Counted from the stretch's first letter, positions 25,472-35,353 are shown. The stretch: DNA of 64,000 bases from Euryarchaeota archaeon UBA605 (GCA_002504905.1 DATY01000031.1:1-64000), one strand, 5' to 3'. Translations and numbers: made by a program. The notes: generated by a model not told the origin, from the sequence alone.

Positions 25472-27051
25472 TGGTTGTTAAGAGTGCAACAAAAAAGAAG
25501 TTGATGGATTTAGGCATAGAAGAAGAATATGCTCACAAATTGGCAGATGATAAGAAATGGGACGATGTAAAGGTATTAACATCCTCTCAAATCGCTCAGA
25601 TTTGCGGAACTGACTCAGGTACTGCAACAAAAATCTTCGAAGTAATGGCAGGTTCATCGAAGGCAGCACAAAGAGCAGCTGCTAGAATTGATAAAACGTT
25701 GCTGAGAAGAAAAGCAGCAAGAAGAAGTAGAAGTTCGAAAAGAGCTACTTTACCTATACAGTCGTATGATTCTGAATCTAAAATGTTTCAAATTCTCAGA
25801 GATGTCGATGTTGAATCCGAACTATATTCACAGTTAACAGATGCAGCAGTTAAATTAAATGTTCAAATGTCTCCAAGAATCACTAATGACTTGGTAAATG
25901 CTTTAATCGCAAGAGGTGAGACAAAATTAACACCTGCCAAAGCAAAGAAAGTAATTACTTCTGCTAATATTCATCTTAAAGGATCTAGAGTTGATCCACA
26001 CGAGGCTGTCGGAATTACTACTGCTCAATCAATCGGAGAACCAGGAACTCAGATGACTATGAGAACCTTCCACTACGCTGGTGTGGCTACAGTAAACGTA
26101 ACTCAAGGTCTTCCGCGTATCATTGAGATAGTAGATGCTAGGAAGGTACCAAAAACTCCTACAATGAGAATTTATTTAGATGAAAATAATGCTAAGGGAA
26201 AACCACTTAGAACTAATCAAAAATTAGTTCAGGAAATTGCAGCAGGATTAGAAACTACCACCACACGTGACATAGCAAATATTGATGTTGATATTACACA
26301 AAGACACATCATTCTCTCGCTAAATAATGCTAATTTACGTGTTAAGAAAATGAATGGTGCAGAGGTCCGTGATAAATTATCACGAGCTCTAAGATTGTTC
26401 GTTCAAGCAGATAACGATGATAAACCAAAAACCTTGAAGATAATACCTGGTGTAGCAAAGGAGGAAGAATTAGCTACTCTTGCTAGTGATCCTCCAACTT
26501 ACACCGCTTTACTTCAATTAGAAGAGAAAATTAAGAAATTAAGATTGAAAGGTCTTCCGGATATTATGAGAGCTAATGTGCAAGGACCAAATGCTGAAAC
26601 TGGAGAATATTATATTTCGACAATAGGTTCTAACCTATCTAAAGTGAGCGAATACGCTGGAGTGGATAGATCAAGAACTTACACAAATAACATTACTGAA
26701 ATCCATGATTATCTTGGTATTGAGGCAGCTCGTCAAGCTATAATTAATGAAATGCTTTTGACATTGGAGGGAGCAGGTCTTGATGTAGACGTTAGACATT
26801 TACTAATGGTTGCAGATGTAATGACTAGTGAAGGGGAAGTACGTGCTATTGGTAGACATGGAGTTAGCGGTACTAAGCATAGTATTCTTGCAAGGTCTGC
26901 ATTCGAAGTAACTGTGACACATCTTCTTAGGGCTGGAATAATTGGCGAAAGAGATGAATTGAGAGGAGTTACAGAGAATATTATTGTTGGTCAACCTGTT
27001 GCTTTAGGTACAGGAAGTGTGGACTTATTTTACATACCAGAGGACGCATAG
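25471..27051 (+). CDS. rpoA2: DNA-directed RNA polymerase subunit A'' (Rpo1C) with HhH-like N-terminal extension
   Basis: The polymerase part begins at about residue 105 and includes the trigger-loop/bridge region (GEPGTQMTMRTFHYAG) and the C-terminal VTENIIVGQPVALGTG. The family is typically about 380-400 residues; this one has 526. The extra N-terminus starts VVKSATKKKLMDLGIEEEYAHKL (shown to its pattern), an HhH-like fold nearly the same as the RpoH extension, then a very basic linker (RRKAARRSRSSKR). The shared domain suggests both subunits carry a DNA- or protein-binding appendage. It is followed 11 bases later by rpl30e. Confidence 0.93.
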   Translation: MVVKSATKKKLMDLGIEEEYAHKLADDKKWDDVKVLTSSQIAQICGTDSGTATKIFEVMAGSSKAAQRAAARIDKTLLRRKAARRSRSSKRATLPIQSYDSESKMFQILRDVDVESELYSQLTDAAVKLNVQMSPRITNDLVNALIARGETKLTPAKAKKVITSANIHLKGSRVDPHEAVGITTAQSIGEPGTQMTMRTFHYAGVATVNVTQGLPRIIEIVDARKVPKTPTMRIYLDENNAKGKPLRTNQKLVQEIAAGLETTTTRDIANIDVDITQRHIILSLNNANLRVKKMNGAEVRDKLSRALRLFVQADNDDKPKTLKIIPGVAKEEELATLASDPPTYTALLQLEEKIKKLRLKGLPDIMRANVQGPNAETGEYYISTIGSNLSKVSEYAGVDRSRTYTNNITEIHDYLGIEAARQAIINEMLLTLEGAGLDVDVRHLLMVADVMTSEGEVRAIGRHGVSGTKHSILARSAFEVTVTHLLRAGIIGERDELRGVTENIIVGQPVALGTGSVDLFYIPEDA

Positions 27052-27062
27052 GGGGATTTTTT

Positions 27063-27359
27063 ATGGATTTAGCAAGACAATTAAAACAAGGAATTAGTAC
27101 AGGAAACTTACTTTTCGGTCAGAGACAAACAAAAAGTGCTTGCACAAAAGGTGATGCTAGAATGGTCCTAGTAGCCGCTAACTGTCCGAAAGAGTACATT
27201 AGTGACTTGAAACAAAATCATCCGGATGTTACTCTTCATCAAGTTACCATGGTAAATAGACAACTCGGTGCTGCTTGCGCTAAACCATTCCCTGTAAGCG
27301 CGGTTTGCGTTTTGGATCCTGGACAGAGCGAGTTACTTTCTCTTTCAATGAACGTTTGA
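27063..27359 (+). CDS. rpl30e: Ribosomal protein L30e
   Basis: This 98-residue member of the L7Ae/L30e family has the fold-typical order: GNLLFGQRQTKSACTKGDARMVLVAANC, then PVSAVCVLDPGQSELL (quoted in parts). It binds kink-turn RNA in the 50S subunit. In many euryarchaea L30e follows rpoA2 and is followed by nusA, S12 and S7; here the order ends after L30e. A Shine-Dalgarno-like ggggg precedes the ATG. Confidence 0.85.
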   Translation: MDLARQLKQGISTGNLLFGQRQTKSACTKGDARMVLVAANCPKEYISDLKQNHPDVTLHQVTMVNRQLGAACAKPFPVSAVCVLDPGQSELLSLSMNV

Positions 27360-27436
27360 ATATTTTTTAGTATTAATTAGGCTATTTTAGCTTCATTCGA
27401 TAGTTGTTTTGAAGTGACATAACTATACCCGGTAAC

Positions 27437-28378
27437 ATGGAAGAAATTGTTCGAGCCATCCTTAATTCTCGAACGGTTAGTTTAGAACCTGTAGAAAAAA
27501 ATTTCAATATCTATGGATTCAAATGTCTCGGCATTGCGGAAAAATTACTCGATTTAGATGATTTAAGTGGTTCATCTGTATATATCTGGCATGTCAAATC
27601 AGATATATTACCTGTTTCAAAAAATGAAATTGAGAGGTGGTCAATTGATGCACCCGGTAATAAACATTGGATACTCAGTGAGAGAAAAATCAATAATGAA
27701 ATCCTTGAAAGTTTACCTGATGATTTCAGAGTAATTACTTGGGGTCCAGATAAACTATCCAGATGGATAGGTGAATCGGTATTAAATGGTAATTTAATAG
27801 TTAATTCATATGTTAGTGAAGATGCCATTCTTGAAAAAACTAATTCTAGTAATTTAATAGTTGAAAGAAATAATGAATTAATCTCTCTTAAACCATTAAT
27901 TGAATTAGATGATTGGCTGAAAAATGAACCTTCGGGGTCTATGAATACTTTACCTGTTTTTTTGATAGTAAAATTATGGAAAATTTCTGGTTTAATGATC
28001 GGCCCTGATTCTACGAAAGATGAGAAAAAATGGGCTTTTATAGAAGACCCATGGATGAAAAAGATTTTTCCATTTAGCGATGAACAAATTTTTTCCAATT
28101 CGCCTAATCTTCGAAAAATCGAGCCTTTTGAGAAAAATTGGCTTTCATTACAAAAATTAAAATCTGATTTAAAACCAATGCTAGATTATAGGAAGAAAGA
28201 AAAGTCAAATCTTGCAACTGAGTTAGTTAAGTCAACTATGCTTGAATGGTGGAGGGTCGATTTATCTTCATTAAATTTTGAGTTTCAGTATGCACAAATC
28301 CCTGGATGGAAACTAATTTTTGAAGATGGTGAGGAAAAAATTCTCCATAGTCATAATGGAAAGACTTACGATTTGTAA
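27437..28378 (+). CDS. Hypothetical cytoplasmic protein
   Basis: This 313-residue protein is not recognised. It has no signal or TM, is rich in tryptophan in short clusters (VYIWHVKSD, FRVITWGPDKLSRWIGE, MLEWWRVDL), and has a mixed alpha/beta look in the first 130 residues followed by a variable linker and a helical C-terminal part. It starts 77 bases after rpl30e on the same strand and is convergent with the first coiled-coil gene, with two bases between stops. The N-terminal half loosely resembles a small nuclease-like alpha/beta fold, but no catalytic motif can be pointed out. Confidence 0.6.
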   Translation: MEEIVRAILNSRTVSLEPVEKNFNIYGFKCLGIAEKLLDLDDLSGSSVYIWHVKSDILPVSKNEIERWSIDAPGNKHWILSERKINNEILESLPDDFRVITWGPDKLSRWIGESVLNGNLIVNSYVSEDAILEKTNSSNLIVERNNELISLKPLIELDDWLKNEPSGSMNTLPVFLIVKLWKISGLMIGPDSTKDEKKWAFIEDPWMKKIFPFSDEQIFSNSPNLRKIEPFEKNWLSLQKLKSDLKPMLDYRKKEKSNLATELVKSTMLEWWRVDLSSLNFEFQYAQIPGWKLIFEDGEEKILHSHNGKTYDL

Positions 28379-28379
28379 T

Positions 28380-29252
28380 TTAGTTTCTTTGTAAGGCCAT
28401 TAGTTCTTCGGTAGACAATGTATCTCCTGACATCAATCTTGACATCAAATCCGTAACCTCTAGCTTACTACCATCATCTTCCTCTATGTCCTTCTCTTGA
28501 GCATTCATTGCCTTAAATAAGTCTTGGATTGAATGAATACTTCTTAGTGAAACTACATACTTGTTGTGCAATAAGTCTGCTTCTCTTTTCGAACGGATTA
28601 CTCCTTCTTGAGAAGAATTTGCTTTGGCTCTTAACCTGTCAACTTCCTCAGATAATTCAATCATTAAATCATGAGATTCTTGGGCGGTATTGACTGCATC
28701 TTCTACAAGTCTGTGAGCTTCTTCTTGAGATTTTGCAGCCTTCCTAATCTGTGATTCTAGCTCAGAAAATATATTTTCTTTCTTCTGTTGTTTAACTTCT
28801 TTTAATTCTTGATGTAATTTTTTCATTTGTCTTACAAAGTTTTTTTCCTTACCTTGAAAATGTCCATGATTATATTTCATATCCATTTTTTCAATATCAC
28901 TTCGGATAGATCTTTCATTACGTTTCTTATCTTTCTTTTGCACTTTCTTTTGTTCTTCAGTAGGGCGTTTTTCTTGTAATTCTGCTCGGAGCTGTTTTAG
29001 CACAGTTGATCTTTCTGCTCTAATAATTTTTAATTCTTTAACTTTAGAATTTGCTTCATCTCTAATTACTTTTTGATTTTGAACTTCTGTAATTAATTCT
29101 TTAACTTGCCTGTTTATTTCATTTCTCTCAGTCAAGTATTTTTTTACTTTAGCATTCCAGTTATCTCTATCTTCTCGAAATTCGGAGAGTTTCTCATCTA
29201 ATGATGTACTTTTGGGTGTAAGAAGGCCTCTAACCTCGTCAAAATCCATCAT
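28380..29252 (-). CDS. Archaeal coiled-coil protein (COG1340-like), copy A
   Basis: About 290 residues of nearly continuous coiled coil (residues about 20-235) with long runs of Lys/Glu/Arg heptads such as RDEANSKVKELKIIRAER. It resembles the archaeal COG1340 family, often mislabelled as phosphatase. The C-terminus carries a short non-coil motif MSGDTLSTEELMALQR. The ATG at 29252 is chosen because an aggtga Shine-Dalgarno lies seven bases upstream. It is the third of three tandem minus-strand coiled-coil genes. A structural or scaffolding role is inferred from architecture only. Confidence 0.75.
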   Translation of the reverse strand: MMDFDEVRGLLTPKSTSLDEKLSEFREDRDNWNAKVKKYLTERNEINRQVKELITEVQNQKVIRDEANSKVKELKIIRAERSTVLKQLRAELQEKRPTEEQKKVQKKDKKRNERSIRSDIEKMDMKYNHGHFQGKEKNFVRQMKKLHQELKEVKQQKKENIFSELESQIRKAAKSQEEAHRLVEDAVNTAQESHDLMIELSEEVDRLRAKANSSQEGVIRSKREADLLHNKYVVSLRSIHSIQDLFKAMNAQEKDIEEDDGSKLEVTDLMSRLMSGDTLSTEELMALQRN

Positions 29253-29328
29253 TAGCAATCACCTATCATAATCTCCGAGATAATATCATCATATAAGGGC
29301 ATAGGGAAGACGTGAAATGGCCAACTGC

Positions 29329-30309
29329 TCAATCATCTCTTTTAGAAACTCGTGAACCTAATCGTGCCCCGCCTCTAGCAACTCCAAGTCTTCGATGTTG
29401 TTTTTTAGATTTATTTTTTCTCGATTGCTTTTTCTTTGGTTGTTTTGAATTATTTTTTGTCAATTCGGCGAGTCCACCTGTTCTAAGTAATACTCCTAAC
29501 TCTTGAGTATTCAAAGAATCTCCACTAGTTGCTCTATCTTTTACTTCAGAGATTTTTATTGGTTTTCCTCTACTACTTGTAACTCTAAGATATGTCCTAA
29601 TACGGTTTGCTTCTTTCCTTAGTATCTTTCTTTCTTGTGAAACTTTTTCCAACTGAGAATCAATTTTCTTTATTCTCTTGCTAATTTTCCTAACATCTGA
29701 GCGATTTACATTACTAGTATCAATCTCTTTATCCGAGGATGGAGAATCTTCAATCTTTTTATCAGGAGATTCTTTTCTAGTAGAATCTAATTCTTTAGTA
29801 ATCTCTCGAATATCTTTGATGTGCTTAACATACTCTTCATGAAATTTTTCTGAATCTTGTTTTCTTGTAAATGCAGCTTGTAGTTCGAAAAATCTTCTAA
29901 ACATATCAATTTCTCTATGCAGTGTCGGTACGGCAGTCAAATCATTATCTATTGTGACTAATCTTTGGTGTGTTTCAGACATCCATTCTGCCAAAATTGT
30001 AGAAGGAGGAGGTATTGAAATGTTAACTAAATCTCTTTTCTTCCTTGACTCTTCTGCAAGTTTCCTTGATTTGTGGAATCTTCTTAGTAAGTTTCTTCTT
30101 TCTTCACTTACGGCTTCATTTTCACCGACTGCTAAACGTAGTGATTTTACAATTTCTATTTGATTTCTTCGTTCATTTCTTAGAGATTTATGTTCTTCTT
30201 CGATAGTTCTGATTTCTCTTTCTATCTTATTCGATAATAATTTTACATCCTTATGAGACAGGTTCTCTAAATCTGAGAAAATACCTTCTTGAGATTCAGA
30301 ATCATTCAT
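29329..30309 (-). CDS. Archaeal coiled-coil protein, copy B, with basic C-terminal tail
   Basis: This 326-residue protein has coiled coil over about residues 10-90 and 125-255, a Pro/Ser/Asp-rich break in the middle (SPDKKIEDSPSSDKE), then the motif ATSGDSLNTQELGVLLR that matches copy A's C-terminal motif. The chain ends in a strongly basic tail with HRRLGVARGGARLGSR. The tail resembles the end of copy D (SRRLGTTRGRK) and could bind nucleic acid or membrane. Its ATG overlaps the stop of copy C by four bases, so B and C are translationally coupled. Confidence 0.75.
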   Translation of the reverse strand: MNDSESQEGIFSDLENLSHKDVKLLSNKIEREIRTIEEEHKSLRNERRNQIEIVKSLRLAVGENEAVSEERRNLLRRFHKSRKLAEESRKKRDLVNISIPPPSTILAEWMSETHQRLVTIDNDLTAVPTLHREIDMFRRFFELQAAFTRKQDSEKFHEEYVKHIKDIREITKELDSTRKESPDKKIEDSPSSDKEIDTSNVNRSDVRKISKRIKKIDSQLEKVSQERKILRKEANRIRTYLRVTSSRGKPIKISEVKDRATSGDSLNTQELGVLLRTGGLAELTKNNSKQPKKKQSRKNKSKKQHRRLGVARGGARLGSRVSKRDD

Positions 30310-31133
30310 TCTTCTTCCTCCTTCTTGTTAGTACTAATTTTCCCCTTTCTCTTTTTAGCAAAAGATGAATCTCCACCTTCGGCAACCTTTCTTTGTGCAG
30401 ATAATAGATCTTTGAACCCTTCTCCTAATTCTCCAAATCCTTTATTTAATCTTCTTTCCCAATATTCTACTGCCCTATCTGATTGAGATAATAATTCTCT
30501 GGCTCTATCTAACTGCCTTCTAATTTCACGTAAATCATCTCTAATCTTTTGTTGTTTTTCATGCTGTGGCTGGGCTTTTTCAACACCATCAAGCATTTTC
30601 CTATGAGATTTATCTGCTATTCTGTATAGTTCGTTCATTTCTCTCCTTGCATCAATATATGTAACCATTTCAGGATTTAAATCTCTTCTTTGTTTAAGCC
30701 ATTTATCATTTTCATCGATTAATTTCTTCCTTTTGTCTAATAGTTTCCTCTCAGCTTTATGATCTAAGGCAGAAGTTTCAATTTTTTTCTCTATTTCTTC
30801 AATTTCTTCGAACATTTTTTCTTTCTTCCAAGAGGGGTCAAGATTAATCATTCCATCACTCTGAACTAGTTTTTCTCTACTTTTTTTAACAATTTTTAGT
30901 AGTTCATTCGCTTTTCTTTGTGCTTGGTTCCTTTCCTCTTTTAATTCACTAACTTTAGAATTTATGTTTTTATTCATTTCTAAAGCTTTTTTTGCTTTTG
31001 GCGCTAGATTTTGTTCTTCAGCTTCTAATGTTCTAATTACAGTGGGTAATTGTTGTTTTAGTAATTGCCTACGTGCCAGTAGAGATCTTGCCATCTCTTC
31101 AGGCGTGACTCCAAGAAGCTCATCAGTGTTCAT
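30306..31133 (-). CDS. Archaeal coiled-coil protein, copy C
   Basis: This 275-residue almost fully coiled-coil protein has heptads rich in Lys/Glu from about residue 10 to 235 (for example KVSELKEERNQAQRKANELL). A C-terminal basic/acidic tail (KKRKGKISTNKKEEEE) follows. It lacks the SGDxLxTxEL motif found in copies A and B. It is the first gene of the minus-strand trio and lies divergent from the envelope-protein gene at 31229. The gap of about 95 bases must contain promoters for both directions. Confidence 0.72.
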   Translation of the reverse strand: MNTDELLGVTPEEMARSLLARRQLLKQQLPTVIRTLEAEEQNLAPKAKKALEMNKNINSKVSELKEERNQAQRKANELLKIVKKSREKLVQSDGMINLDPSWKKEKMFEEIEEIEKKIETSALDHKAERKLLDKRKKLIDENDKWLKQRRDLNPEMVTYIDARREMNELYRIADKSHRKMLDGVEKAQPQHEKQQKIRDDLREIRRQLDRARELLSQSDRAVEYWERRLNKGFGELGEGFKDLLSAQRKVAEGGDSSFAKKRKGKISTNKKEEEE

Positions 31134-31228
31134 GGTATACGGGGCTAACGAAAGGTATCAATAAAGGTCACTATGTGACCATGAAGAGGGGTTTCATTCA
31201 TACGGTTGTTCCTGTCGAGTGTTATCCA

Positions 31229-33109
31229 ATGACCCTAAGAACTACAGTTTCTTCTCTGAAGGTTTTATTATTTTTTTCGATATTAATGATTTTTTTATCG
31301 TCTAATGTTTCTGCCTCAGAGAATGATTTTGTCATTTCTGATGATAATACTTGGTCTGTTGAATATTTAGATGGTAATACAATGGGAAATTCTGGGAATC
31401 ATTCTGCATCTGATGGAGATTTTATCAAATTAAAAATTCAAGTTTCAAATTCTAATCTTTCTTCTGAAAATGCGTCTTGGAGTTTCAGTTTTGGTTATGG
31501 TGGTCAATGGTATGGTGGACACTCTGGAATCTTAGATGGAGGCGCCTCATTATCTGATGTTGAGATTTCTTTTGGACCAGTTAGTGAAGGCTATATTCTT
31601 TGCAAGTTGCAAGTTGATAATACTCAGATGATAGAAATTCTTGAAATTAGAGTAGGTCCTAATCCAGTTAATTTTTCTTCAGCCGGTTCTGAAGAAATTG
31701 TAATCATAGGTCAACCAGTTCATGTCGGGGACGAACTGACAGCTTCAATATTAGTCCATAATAAAGGATCTAATAGCGATTCTGTAAGACTGGAGTTATC
31801 TAGAGAAGATGGTACAACTTTGGTAAATGGAAATTTCATAGTAATTTCTCCCGGCTCAAGTAGAGAGGTTTCGGCTAATTTCATTCCTCTTTTATCTGGC
31901 TCTCTGGTAATTGATTGGAGAGTCTCTTCAATTAATGGCGGAGTAGATATTTCTTTGAATGGAAGCTCGAATATTGAGGTTAGAGAATCTCAAGATATTA
32001 ATGTTGCATTAGAAGAATTAACTTGGAGTTTCCAAGAAGGCCTTGATTTGGACTTTTCTATTTTATTAAGTTCCGGCCTGAATCGTAGTTTAGATGTTGA
32101 AGTTTTGATGAAATTTGGTAATGATTATGTTGAGTACCAAACTTTTTCATTGGAAATGAATCCAGGAATTAGAAATATTAATCTTAAACTTGGTCATCCA
32201 GATGCAAGTCGATTAAAGTTGATTGTTACAACAAATAATTGGCTCTCTCTGAATGGAGATGCAGAGTTAGTCGTTGAATTAATTCCACCATTAGTGATTC
32301 CATCTATTATCATTTCAGAGGTTTCTCCATCGCCTATTTCTCCTGGTGATTCCTTTTCTATAGGATACATTCTAGAGAATTCTGGTACTTCAGAATCTCC
32401 TAATGGAATATTGAGGGTGGTAGATGTAGCCCAACCTCCACTTGTTTTTCATGAAGTATCAATCCCTTCTATTGACGCAGGAAGTAAATATTCTAATTCT
32501 GTAATTTTCCCTTCATGGGGATATTCTCAAACTACTAATATTGAGTTTATTTGGAGTATGGATGGAATTACTGTATCTAATCAAACTCCGGTTTTAGTTG
32601 ATCCTGGGAGCAGTACAAGTCTTTCACTTCCGTTTAGTATTGATGCAGCAATTTATGGTGGATTATCGGGTCTAGCTATCGTAATGACTTGTTTGGTAAT
32701 CTATAGAGTTATATCTCAAAGAACACCTTCAACGGATTCTACATTATTTAGAGGTAATTTTCTGAATAATAGAACTTCAAAAGATAGTAAATCTAAATCG
32801 ATGAAAGAAGTTTCTTGTCCTTCTTGTAGTCAAAGACTTAACATTCCAATTGACCACTTTGGAGCAGTTAAATGCCCCGCTTGCTCGATGCAATTTTCAC
32901 AAAAAGCATTAATTCCTGATGAAGAAATAGATAATATAGAAACTGAATCAGAGAACGAAGTTTTGTTTTCCGAACCTGAGGCATCATCAATGACGGATTT
33001 ATTATCCTGTCCACAATGTGAACAAACTCTTAGAGTCGCACTTGATAAGAGGCCTGTAAGGTCGCGTTGCCCGGCTTGTAGAGTAGAATTTGTAGCGAAA
33101 ATCGGTTAG
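31229..33109 (+). CDS. Exported, membrane-anchored protein with two cytoplasmic zinc ribbons
   Basis: About 626 residues from the ATG at 31229 (an earlier in-frame ATG at 31175 adds 18 residues). A signal peptide (LLFFSILMIFLSSNVSASE) leads to a long beta-rich exterior region with repeated CARDB/Ig-like modules (VGDELTASILVHNKGSNSDS, SPGDSFSIGYILENSGTSES). A TM helix near residue 490 is followed by a cytoplasmic tail with two C-x2-C...C-x2-C ribbons (CPSC..CPAC and CPQC..CPAC). It is unusual for one protein to link an exterior adhesive-like region to internal zinc ribbons, which suggests a surface-to-cytoplasm connection. The DtxR-like gene follows eight bases later. Confidence 0.7.
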   Translation: MTLRTTVSSLKVLLFFSILMIFLSSNVSASENDFVISDDNTWSVEYLDGNTMGNSGNHSASDGDFIKLKIQVSNSNLSSENASWSFSFGYGGQWYGGHSGILDGGASLSDVEISFGPVSEGYILCKLQVDNTQMIEILEIRVGPNPVNFSSAGSEEIVIIGQPVHVGDELTASILVHNKGSNSDSVRLELSREDGTTLVNGNFIVISPGSSREVSANFIPLLSGSLVIDWRVSSINGGVDISLNGSSNIEVRESQDINVALEELTWSFQEGLDLDFSILLSSGLNRSLDVEVLMKFGNDYVEYQTFSLEMNPGIRNINLKLGHPDASRLKLIVTTNNWLSLNGDAELVVELIPPLVIPSIIISEVSPSPISPGDSFSIGYILENSGTSESPNGILRVVDVAQPPLVFHEVSIPSIDAGSKYSNSVIFPSWGYSQTTNIEFIWSMDGITVSNQTPVLVDPGSSTSLSLPFSIDAAIYGGLSGLAIVMTCLVIYRVISQRTPSTDSTLFRGNFLNNRTSKDSKSKSMKEVSCPSCSQRLNIPIDHFGAVKCPACSMQFSQKALIPDEEIDNIETESENEVLFSEPEASSMTDLLSCPQCEQTLRVALDKRPVRSRCPACRVEFVAKIG

Positions 33110-33117
33110 GTGTTAGG

Positions 33118-33765
33118 ATGTCTGAATTAACTGAATTTGAAGAAATGTATCTGAAGAGAATTTTTGAGTCTCACGCGGAGGATCCAAGTGAAATTGTCCG
33201 AACTACAAAATTAGCAGATCTAATGGAAGTTAGTGCTGCATCTACAACTGAAATGATACAAAAATTAGCCTTGAGAGATTACGTAACATATATTCCTTAC
33301 AAAGGATGTAGATTAACATCTGAAGGATTCAAACATGCATCTAGAATAAAAAGAAGGGAAGAACTTTTGAAAATTCTATTATCTGATGTCATTAGATACG
33401 AGGGAGATGTGGATTCAGTAGCATGTAAGATTGAACACAGTATCGATATGGATTTAGAAGCATCAATTGATAGAATGCTTGGCTATCCCGAGAGGAACAA
33501 AGAAGGGAAAATGATTCCATCAGTCGATAGAAGTATGATATTATCTTCATCTAATACTCTTTTACCTTTATCTGCACTTCCTGAAGATACACCTTCAATT
33601 ATTGAAATAATCTATTCCAGTGGTGTTGCTATAAAAACATTAGAAAAAACTGGAATTAAAATAGGTTCCAATATAATCAAAAAATTTGATAAGTTTTATT
33701 GTGATGGTAATGAAATCGTTTTTTCTAGAGAATTTAGCTTCAAAGTTATAGTCAGAGTGGAATAG
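33118..33765 (+). CDS. DtxR/MntR-family metal-dependent transcriptional regulator
   Basis: This 215-residue protein has an N-terminal winged helix (residues about 1-65; TTKLADLMEVSAASTTEMI is the recognition helix region). A metal-binding/dimerisation domain follows (ACKIEHSIDMDLEASIDRMLGYPE, quoted as pattern), and then a C-terminal FeoA/SH3-like domain. Members respond to Fe2+ or Mn2+; which metal applies here is unknown. It lies between two membrane-protein genes with short gaps (8 bases on both sides) and so is probably co-transcribed with them. Confidence 0.85.
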   Translation: MSELTEFEEMYLKRIFESHAEDPSEIVRTTKLADLMEVSAASTTEMIQKLALRDYVTYIPYKGCRLTSEGFKHASRIKRREELLKILLSDVIRYEGDVDSVACKIEHSIDMDLEASIDRMLGYPERNKEGKMIPSVDRSMILSSSNTLLPLSALPEDTPSIIEIIYSSGVAIKTLEKTGIKIGSNIIKKFDKFYCDGNEIVFSREFSFKVIVRVE

Positions 33766-33773
33766 GAGATATT

Positions 33774-35339
33774 ATGTCAATTAGTGATGATGATTTGGAT
33801 ATTCTTTCTATCGAAGATCATTACGAAATTCCATCTGCGCCTGAGTTTAACAATGTAAATCAGAGTTTTGATGATACAAATAGTTATGATCAAAAGGCTA
33901 TAGATAGATTGCAAGAATATGAAAGAAATCTGGTTAAGTTAGATAGATTATTCATTAGTAGAGGTGCTCGATTCATTTTAGTAATGCCAATATTGGTAAT
34001 AATATTATATGGATTTGCTGAATCTTTTACGGGTTCTGAACCAGATTGGTGGGTAAATCATGTGTTACCAGTAATTCCTTTTGACATTACCATTGAAATC
34101 GGACTATATTACCTAGCATTCTTTTTCATAGTAGCTGACTTAGGTCTTCTATCTTTACTTTTATTATTATTGTCGGTTACAAGAAGAATTTTTAATATTC
34201 AGTCAAATTATCTTACAAAGACAGGTTTAACTTTCAAAAGTGCTCATGGATATGCTGAGATGAAAGAAACAATCGAAGGATCTTTTAGACAAGTTTTAGC
34301 AACCACATTTCTAATGTTTCTTTCAGGAATCTTCTTGATATCAAGCCTCCAATTTTCTGATTTTGATGGTGGTAATTCTGTCCTCCTATCCTTTTCTACT
34401 GGGTTTTTATTATGCGGTCATGGAGTTCACATGGTTTCTGATCGCTCCAGATTCAATACTTGTGAAACCTGGGGTATGTTAGATTCTTTTTCTCCACCCA
34501 TACATCCAGCTTTACTCAAAAGGCCGTTTAGTGACGTAATTAGTGCACATGTAGACCCTTTACTCTCAGTACGTATTTCTGAATATTTACGTTCAATACA
34601 GGGTTCTGTAAATGAGGGTAATAATGTTTCTGAACTCCAAGAAAAACTTCTTCACCTTTTACATTTAAGAAGAGCTGGATATTTGGATGAGGAAGATTTT
34701 CGCTCTGAACTTGGAATTATGATGCCTCTAGAAATTATTGATGAATTATTTCGACATCCTGAACTAGGTGAAGAGACTTGGGATCGTCTTATTATTAGGG
34801 CTAAAGATAGATGCGCATCCTTTTTCAGACTACATGATCGATTGAGGATGAAAATTGATACAGGAATCAACCAAGAAATTTGGTTTGATGTAGATATGGA
34901 AAACCTCGTGGTGGGGCAGGCTAACTTGTTTGCATATGTTCTGAATAATGGTTCGGAACCAGTTAATCTTATTTTAAAAATCCAAACACCTGATTTCCGT
35001 CCTTCTGAATGTGTATACAAACTTAGAGTTAATTCAAGTAAAAATTTATTTGATGAGATAGAAAATGAATCATTTGTTCAGAAATTACCTCTAATCATAA
35101 AATCAACAGAAATCATTTGGCAGAGTTTGTTGCCTGAAGAAACTGGAGAGGCCACCGTAACAGTCAGATTGGAAGATGAAGATGGTAACTTACTCAGCGG
35201 TAGAGTATTAACAGTTCAAAATAGGGCAGATTTATTCACAAGATTAAGAGTTTCAATTGGAGCAATATTCTTAGTAGGTGCAGGAATAGCTATTATTTCG
35301 CCAATTCTTCCTCTCTTTACATCACTTTTAGGTCTATGA
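33774..35339 (+). CDS. Large hypothetical membrane protein
   Basis: This 521-residue protein has an acidic, disordered N-terminus (1-50), four TM helices between about residues 60 and 225, a soluble cytoplasmic helical region (about 230-365; it includes HLLHLRRAGYLDEEDF, a SHOCT-like short helix pair), a beta-rich domain (about 370-480) and a final TM at about 490-515. The start has an aggaga Shine-Dalgarno. It follows the DtxR-like gene by eight bases and precedes coiled-coil copy D by 14. No family is recognised. Confidence 0.6.
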   Translation: MSISDDDLDILSIEDHYEIPSAPEFNNVNQSFDDTNSYDQKAIDRLQEYERNLVKLDRLFISRGARFILVMPILVIILYGFAESFTGSEPDWWVNHVLPVIPFDITIEIGLYYLAFFFIVADLGLLSLLLLLLSVTRRIFNIQSNYLTKTGLTFKSAHGYAEMKETIEGSFRQVLATTFLMFLSGIFLISSLQFSDFDGGNSVLLSFSTGFLLCGHGVHMVSDRSRFNTCETWGMLDSFSPPIHPALLKRPFSDVISAHVDPLLSVRISEYLRSIQGSVNEGNNVSELQEKLLHLLHLRRAGYLDEEDFRSELGIMMPLEIIDELFRHPELGEETWDRLIIRAKDRCASFFRLHDRLRMKIDTGINQEIWFDVDMENLVVGQANLFAYVLNNGSEPVNLILKIQTPDFRPSECVYKLRVNSSKNLFDEIENESFVQKLPLIIKSTEIIWQSLLPEETGEATVTVRLEDEDGNLLSGRVLTVQNRADLFTRLRVSIGAIFLVGAGIAIISPILPLFTSLLGL

Positions 35340-35353
35340 ATCGAGTCGTTTGA

